Shown: positions 58,905 through 64,000 of the stretch, in pieces
Position numbering within the stretch: the stretch's first letter is position 1
How the letters are laid out: every line of letters starts with the position of its first letter
Origin: Gnetum montanum
Taxonomy: Eukaryota > Streptophyta > Gnetopsida > Gnetales > Gnetaceae
Direction of reading: 5' to 3'
Length of the DNA: 64,000 bases
NCBI GenBank assembly: GCA_015680685.1
Contig: MNCI01022690.1
Location: forward strand, 23,703 to 87,702
Translations under genes and position numbers: made by a program
Notes under the pieces: generated by a model
What the model was told of the DNA's origin: nothing
Database searches by the model: none
Seen by the model: only the letters and a program-made list of their open reading frames with translations

Positions 58905-59185
58905 TGTTGGTTCTAGTTTAAAGCCATTTCAGGCTGGGTACATCAATTTAAAGTCATGATGGACTGTTGCATCTATTGTTAAAGAAAGAAAGGATTACAA
59001 GTTTTATTCCATGGTGGGCCAAAGGTAGTAACGTTTTTAGAAATTTTTAAATGGAACTGGCCATTTCTGACCATGGCTAGTTTAATGTCATTGCGGATGT
59101 TTTTTGGTAGTTTTAATGTCATACCAGACAATTGTAGTTTAATTTCGTTTCGGACATTTGTAGTTTAACATCATTTCGGACATTT
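58905..59185. repeat. Minisatellite between cassette and protease (B)
   Basis: About six to seven diverged units of 25-35 bp: 'CTAGTTTAAAGCCATTTCAGGCTGGG', 'CAATTTAAAGTCATGATGGACTG', and near 59110-59190 'TTGTAGTTTAACATCATTTC' three times. Same border as 41050-41220 in A. Confidence 0.75.
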
Positions 59186-59195
59186 GTAGTTAGTT

Positions 59196-60385
59196 CTATT
59201 TATTGAGTTTCTTCTTGATCCTTTGTAGTTTAACATGTGGGGTTGAGCATGTGGGCAAGATTTTATACTTACCTTCTCCTTCATCGGTGATATCAAAAGG
59301 TAATTCTGACCAAGAGACATCAGTAGGGATGACGCCTATGTTTGTATTATCTGGTGTTTCTTCAATTTCAGTAGGATCGGGAGTTAACGTTGGATTTATT
59401 TTTTGAAGTATGCTCATGGTTCCTTGCTTAGGCTCAATGAACTCAATTTCCAACTCTTGAGCTACTCTAGGGTGTGAGGAAGTAGGTTGTACTATCGCAT
59501 CCCCATATATGATGATCTCACCACCCTCGTAAGGTAGGTGGATCTCTTAATGGATGGGGAGGATACAACTTTAAGTTGAGCCAGCCAAGGATGTCCTAGG
59601 ATCAGATTAAATCCTGGCATTCCATCGACCACTATGAATTTAGCTGATATGGGGAATTGGTCCTCGGCTATGAAATCCAAGGTAACCATACCTTTCACTC
59701 CAACACGAGAACCATTAAAGGATTTTAGGAAAGAAGTTGTCATGGGCTATATTTGCTCAATAAGTCCTATTTTTTCAATGATGGGAAAGGGTATTACATT
59801 GGTTGCCGCACCATCATCAACATGCACCCTATGTATCTTGAAATGATTAACCTGTATCATTATGAACATAGGGGTTGTAGTAACTTTTTCTATTTTCTCA
59901 TCTAGCTTAATGTCCTTAGCATGAAACTCTAGGGATCTAGTCTTTGGTTCTTGAGATTGTGCAGACAATATTTCATGAATGGATGGTTCATCTGTAGGAA
60001 GGTCCTTACTAACAGGGACCAAAGTTAACATACGCACGAGAGCTTCTTGATGTACTGGTGAAGTCATTACTAGATCATATAGGCTTAAAGAAGTATTCTT
60101 TTGTTTCAAAGCTTGTGTGACCTAGGTCAATGCGTTCGCTAGGTCTTTACCATTTGGGGCACCCTTTTCTGTAGATATTTGGTCCATTTGACCTAGCATT
60201 CGTATTTCCCGTGGAGGGGTTTTTATGTTAGTAGCTAAAGATGTTGGGTTTGGGACATGACTCGTGACATTATCCTCATTTTGATGACTTGTACTAGGGT
60301 CATTAATGGGTAGACCCATGGGAACAACATTTAGCGGTGTTGACTTTGGTGGTCCCAATTTGTATTGATGGTTTTCTTTTTCCAA
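59196..60385 (-). CDS. pro: Aspartic protease region of element B
   Basis: Frames 60385-60122, 60109-59747, 59743-59492 and 59453-59196 form one region broken by stops. Key blocks: EALVRMLTLVPVSKDLP, HRVHVDDGAATNVIPF (active-site Asp-Gly-Ala), FLKSFNGSRVGVKGMVTLDF and FNLILGHPWLAQLKVVSS. This is the Tat-type retropepsin pattern (VDDGSSxNxxP; LGRPWL). It continues from gag without a separate start, so a gag-pro polyprotein is likely. It ends in an acidic tail just before the minisatellite. Confidence 0.85.
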
Positions 60386-60479
60386 GTGCTCTCTTGTTAG
60401 TCTATTGGCAAGATGTTCTCGTAGAGGTCATGAGGGAATGGAGGTGGGTTATGCATCAGGGCATTCTGGCACCCGGATC

Positions 60480-62883
60480 ACAAAGGGAATGGGTCATTTT
60501 TTAGATGGTGTGGTTGTGGCTGCAACAGAAGGAGGTACATGGATGATGAATGGTTTTGGTGGTGTGGGGGATGTGCACATGATGAAAGGGATTTGAGGAT
60601 GTGTTGGGGTAGGTGTGTTTTCTGAAGGCTTGTGAATCACAAAAGGTTTTTGAGGAACATCTTGTCTATCTTCCACATGGATAGTATTAATCACATATGG
60701 TGCATCATTGGTATTGAGAGGATCCTTGTAGACCCCCATGGATTGGTTTTGGGATCTTACTAGGTTTGCCTCGTCGAATACTACTTCACTCCTATCAATG
60801 ATATGTTGTATATCCTATTTCAACGTAAAGCAATAATTAGTCCCATGACCACACAGTTGGTGATATTCACAAAACCTATCCAATCTAAAGCCCTTCAGAA
60901 TGGGGGGTTCATTGGCTGTTGCTAAGGCTGGGTTCTTGGCCAACTCACAAAATCAATCATGTCTTTGAGAGGCCACAGGAGACATTTTTTTGTGTTGAAT
61001 TAGCCCGACCTTTAGAAGTTGATCAAGAAATCATGAAGGCTTCATGGGAAATGGTGTTTATTGAGTGGGATCTTTTCTTTCAAATGTATGGGCATGACCT
61101 ATGTTGTTGTTTCTATTTGAGCAATTTTTGGGTGTAGGAGTGGGTTTGTTTCTTTCATAGTTGTTTGAGATAGCAGGTTGTTTTTCCTTTTGTCCTAGAT
61201 GACTAGGTCGGGCTATTTTAGCCACTACTGCTACCATTGTTTTGGATTTATCTTTCCTCATATGTTGGCCCCTAAAGGTTGAGTAGGCTAGGCCATTACT
61301 TATTTGTGCCATCTCTTTCATGTCTTTGATTTGCATGAATGCTTGGCTCAATGTGCGGGCTTTCAGGTAGTAAAGTTTTGACTTAATAAAGTCATTCACA
61401 ACCAACTTAAGGATGGTAAGTAGATATGTTTCAGGGATGGGTTCATGAAGTTTGTTTAAGGCTGCACTCCATCTTTGGATAAATTTTTGTGCTGGCTCAA
61501 GTAGCGCTTGTTTAATTTGGATTAAGCTATCTAATATGGCTTCAAGTTTCAGATTGTACTTGAAATGGGTGACAAATTGATGCAATAAATCCTCTAGAGA
61601 AGATATGGAGCTACGGGGTAAAGATTGGTACCAGTCTAAAGCTTTTTAGGTTAAGGACATTGCAAACACTCACAAAATTACATGGGGCCGTGCTTGAAGT
61701 AAAAGACTTTCTGTTTGAAATGTCACTAGGTGGGCATTTGGGTCTCCCTCTCCATTGTACTTGATTAGCTAGGGTAATGAGACTTTCTTTGGAAAGGTTA
61801 AGGGTGGAACTGATGGGTCGATTGGGTCATCTTGATAGAAATCTAGTGCCTTGACTTCCTCAGTGTTCATAGTTTTAAGGTGTTTTAATTCTTCTACCAA
61901 TGAGTGCATCATTTTTTGTGTGTCTTCCCATTCTTGGGTAGTAGGAAGACTAATGGATTGAGCAGATTGTGGTTGATAATGATTTAGTTGTTGCATTTTT
62001 TGTGGAAAGAGAGGTTGTTTGCAGACGTTTGTTGTAGTGGGATGATATTCGAGACTAAGACTACAGTAGGTGGAACTCACTGCCCAGCCACAGGTTATGA
62101 AGTAACACCTTGAACGTGTTGGGTTGGAGTAATTAATGGTGCTCCATGGAGCTGCACTTGAGGTATGTAATAGATGGATGTGGAAGCTGGTATGACTAAT
62201 GGCATTCCAATTACTTGAGGTCAAAATATTGACCTTGCATTAGTTTGGGGAGGGAGTTGTTGGGAATGTACTTGTGGAGGAATGATGGAAGTGGACACAT
62301 CAGAGTGAACATTATTGAGTACGGAGAAGATAGGAATGGGAGCAGAAACTTCTTGTTAGGAAATTGGTGCTCGAGTGTTTCTGAATGAAGGAGGAAGCAC
62401 AGTTTCTTCCAGGAAAGGGTGGAATAATGGATTTGTATAGGCATAGGGATTGATGGTGTGAAAGGAATCTCCATGTTTAGATTGGGCTGCAAAGTCATCT
62501 TCCTCATCTTGAGGCTCTATTGGAGGTAGCTGTAAGGCTTGACTTCTTGCCATAAGAAGCTGGGATATGAGTTTATGATGGTTTTCAGATAGCAAGATTA
62601 TGTCAAATGCTGAAGGGATGAACTCATTTCATCCTTTGTGAATAAATTCATACTCTCGCTTCGCCTCCCTCACTATATGGTCGATAGGTAAGTTGGCTTG
62701 GATTTTGACACAGATGAAGTTATACTGTTTAGGTGTAAGAGTAGCATAACTAGGGCCTTTGCCCTATAGCCTGAGCGATTGACATGTAGGGCCTTGGGGA
62801 TTTATTTGTTCAATAATAGTTATGGATTCGGTGGTAGTCACAGGGTTTGAGGTTTTAGCCCCAAAGTCTAAGATAGGTAGCAT
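60480..62883 (-). CDS. gag: gag of element B, with CHHC zinc knuckle
   Basis: The ATG at 62883 (MLPILDFGAKTSNPVTTTES) starts the frame. Blocks: QYNFICVKIQANLPIDHIV; REAKREYEFIHKG; then a Pro/Gln-rich part (62595-61769); the Gag core YNGEGDPNAHLVTFQTESLL (about 61720), SLPRSSISSLEDLLHQFVTH and QKFIQRWSAALNKLHEPIPE (61585-61400). The knuckle CEYHQLCGHGTNYC lies at 60818-60880 (C-x2-H-x4-H-x4-C type common in Tat Gag). A Pro-rich linker follows to protease. A handful of stops and one or two shifts break the frame. It forms the particle and binds genomic RNA. Confidence 0.8.
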
Positions 62884-62929
62884 TGCTAGGTTGATCTAGA
62901 AAGATTCCATAATAAACATGAGTAAATTG

Positions 62930-63250
62930 GGCTAGACGAGTTGATTGTGAGCGACCACAGCATGACTGAAAATAGTGTGACTAACTACGTGAGAAGTAAA
63001 GCGTGGCAGATAACGTGTTGTCAAAAGTAAGCGTTTCCTAACAAGCAGTGTAATCAACAGGTAGCGTAACCAACAGGCAGCATAACCAATAGGTAGTGTA
63101 ACCAACAAGCAGCATAACCAACAGGCAATGTGTCTTGACAAGCAGCATGACCAATAGGCAGTGTGTCTTGATAGGCATGTGCAGTGTGAGAGGTAGTGTG
63201 AGAGGCAACATGAGAGGTGATAGAGTAACAATGTGAGTACACTACAACGT
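62930..63250. repeat. Tandem repeats in the gag leader of B
   Basis: About nine short units of 17-18 bp ('ACCAACAGGCAGCATA' variants) at 63050-63130 pass into longer units with 'GGCAGTGTGTCTTGA'. They lie between the primer-binding site and the gag start, so they would be in the 5' leader of the element RNA. Confidence 0.7.
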
Positions 63251-63365
63251 GAGGTAGGATGGACAAGATGGATGAGTTAAGTTGGCATGTGTAAACTGGG
63301 TAGGCTTTAATCGACACTTTGTTTAGATAGGTAGCATGGTCAACATTTCTACAGACAACAAGTAG

Positions 63366-63383
63366 GCCCTCCTTCTAGTGCCA
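63366..63383 (-). other. Primer-binding site of element B
   Basis: The minus strand reads TGGCACTAGAAGGAGGGC, six bases inside the LTR end (GTCAGTACA). TGG pairs with a tRNA CCA end. The tRNA is not assigned. Confidence 0.65.
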
Positions 63384-63389
63384 ATTTAC

Positions 63390-64000
63390 TGTACTGACCT
63401 AAATCATCGATGTAAGGCTGGAAGGGAAACAGATATTGAAAGATCATCGAGCAGGCACAGCTGACCCTACCTTCGCTTGAGGGCAAGCTAGAAAAAGGGA
63501 ACGAAGGCAGAGTGCCTTGGATGGTCTACACACAAATCAACTAAGGATTTCCCCAAGCATAAACTATGGTCTACACTGAGGTTATTGTAACAAAATGTAA
63601 ACAGTGCACATGAAATGTAAACAGAAACATATGCAAATATCGTGAGCAAAGCATAAACGGAAAGTAAACTAAATATAAAATAAAGTAAACAGAATGTAAA
63701 CAAAATAATGGCTAGAAAAATGAACTGTATTGTATTTCTTAGAAAAGATGTGCACCAGTCAAAGTGTAGCTGCACGTGTGGATGGCAGGTCAAACACCTA
63801 GCCACGAGGTGATGTGACACGATGATGTGATGATGTATGTGAGAAGTGCTTGGATGCCAGGAGTCAGGTGTGCCAAGCGCCCAAGGATTCGCTAGTTTGC
63901 TGTATTTTCTCAGAATTTCCAATGTCTCCCCTTGCCCACCCTGGTTTATGTGAATTGACAGCATATTTATAGGGCTAGGCTAGGCTCAGGTGCAGAATTC
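63390..64000 (-). mobile_element. 5' LTR of element B, partial
   Basis: It matches 46017-46617 nearly base for base (TGTACTGACCTAAATC; CCTACCTTCGCTTGAGGGCA; CAGAATTTCCAATGTCTCCC). A TATA box TATAAATA lies at 63971-63964 on the minus strand. The rest (about 1060 bp of U3) and the target duplication are beyond the window. The 158-codon frame at 63488-63964 is LTR sequence, not a gene. Confidence 0.88.

Larger units (their letters stand above)
46017..64000 (-). mobile_element. Giant Tat/Ogre-like element B, nearly complete
   Basis: The left LTR (3') is 46017-47689. The right LTR (5') starts at 63390 and runs off the window, so about 18 kb are visible. In element direction: LTR, primer-binding site, tandem-repeat leader, gag, protease, minisatellite, antisense spliced gene, minisatellite, RT-RNase H-aRNase H-integrase, minisatellite, polypurine tract, LTR. 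The two LTRs match closely over the 611 bp that can be compared, starting TGTACTGACCTAAATC. The pol catalytic residues I can see are retained, but several stops remain. Confidence 0.88.

Noticed and set aside
63488-63964. 158-codon minus-strand frame at the right edge
   Set aside because: It lies wholly in the R/U5 part of B's LTR, and the matching part of the left LTR is not open.

Overview
The window looks like nuclear DNA from a large, repeat-rich plant genome. A gymnosperm such as a conifer is my best guess, because the DNA is AT-rich, almost all retroelement, old, heavily stop-riddled and nested over long distances; this is inference and no single marker proves it. I found no intact host gene, tRNA, rRNA, CRISPR array or organelle gene. 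Nearly every open frame is a piece of a decayed LTR retrotransposon.

Layout. (1) 1-6038: two partial copies of one LTR family meet here. A plus-strand 3' half (coiled-coil ORF plus 3' LTR, ending at 2509) faces a minus-strand 5' half (gag, primer-binding site, 5' LTR at 5092-6038). (2) 6437 to about 9118: the 3' half of a plus-strand Ty3/gypsy chromovirus. (3) 9415-17807: a complete 8.4 kb minus-strand member of the family in (1), with both LTRs, primer-binding site, polypurine tract and a perfect 5-bp target duplication (CTAAG). It has gag and a long coiled-coil ORF with its own promoter copy, but no pol. (4) 19421 to about 24330: a plus-strand Reina-like chromovirus lacking its 5' end. A second LTR of the same family lies inverted at 25866-26473. 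Between the two LTRs is a multi-exon gene remnant (24464-25795, minus). (5) 26474-46016, element A, and 46017 to beyond 64000, element B: two giant minus-strand elements of the Tat/Ogre type. B appears to have inserted into the 5' LTR of A.

The most unusual content is in A and B. Read in the element's own direction the order is LTR, gag, protease, a large gene on the opposite strand, RT/RNase H/archaeal-type RNase H/integrase, LTR. The antisense gene (53368-58533 in B; a decayed homologue at 35901-40560 in A) has about eight exons. Its introns keep the reading frame at six of seven junctions, and AATAAA follows its end. The predicted protein of roughly 1070 residues has a lysine-rich start, an FCP1/NIF-type HAD phosphatase-like domain with lost catalytic acids, a domain resembling the 'putative plant transposon protein' family, coiled coils and an acidic tail. 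The first intron is in the same place and phase in both copies. Short minisatellite arrays with a shared AGTTTAAGGTCAT-like core sit at the same three module borders in both elements. Element A also has about 17 degenerate units of about 180 bp, each with a small inverted repeat.

The pol-less family in (1) and (3) carries a related type of extra ORF on the sense strand, so two different retroelement lineages in one window appear to carry long coiled-coil cargo genes. Products would be retroelement proteins and unknown cargo proteins. Most copies are plainly dead, and element B is the best preserved.
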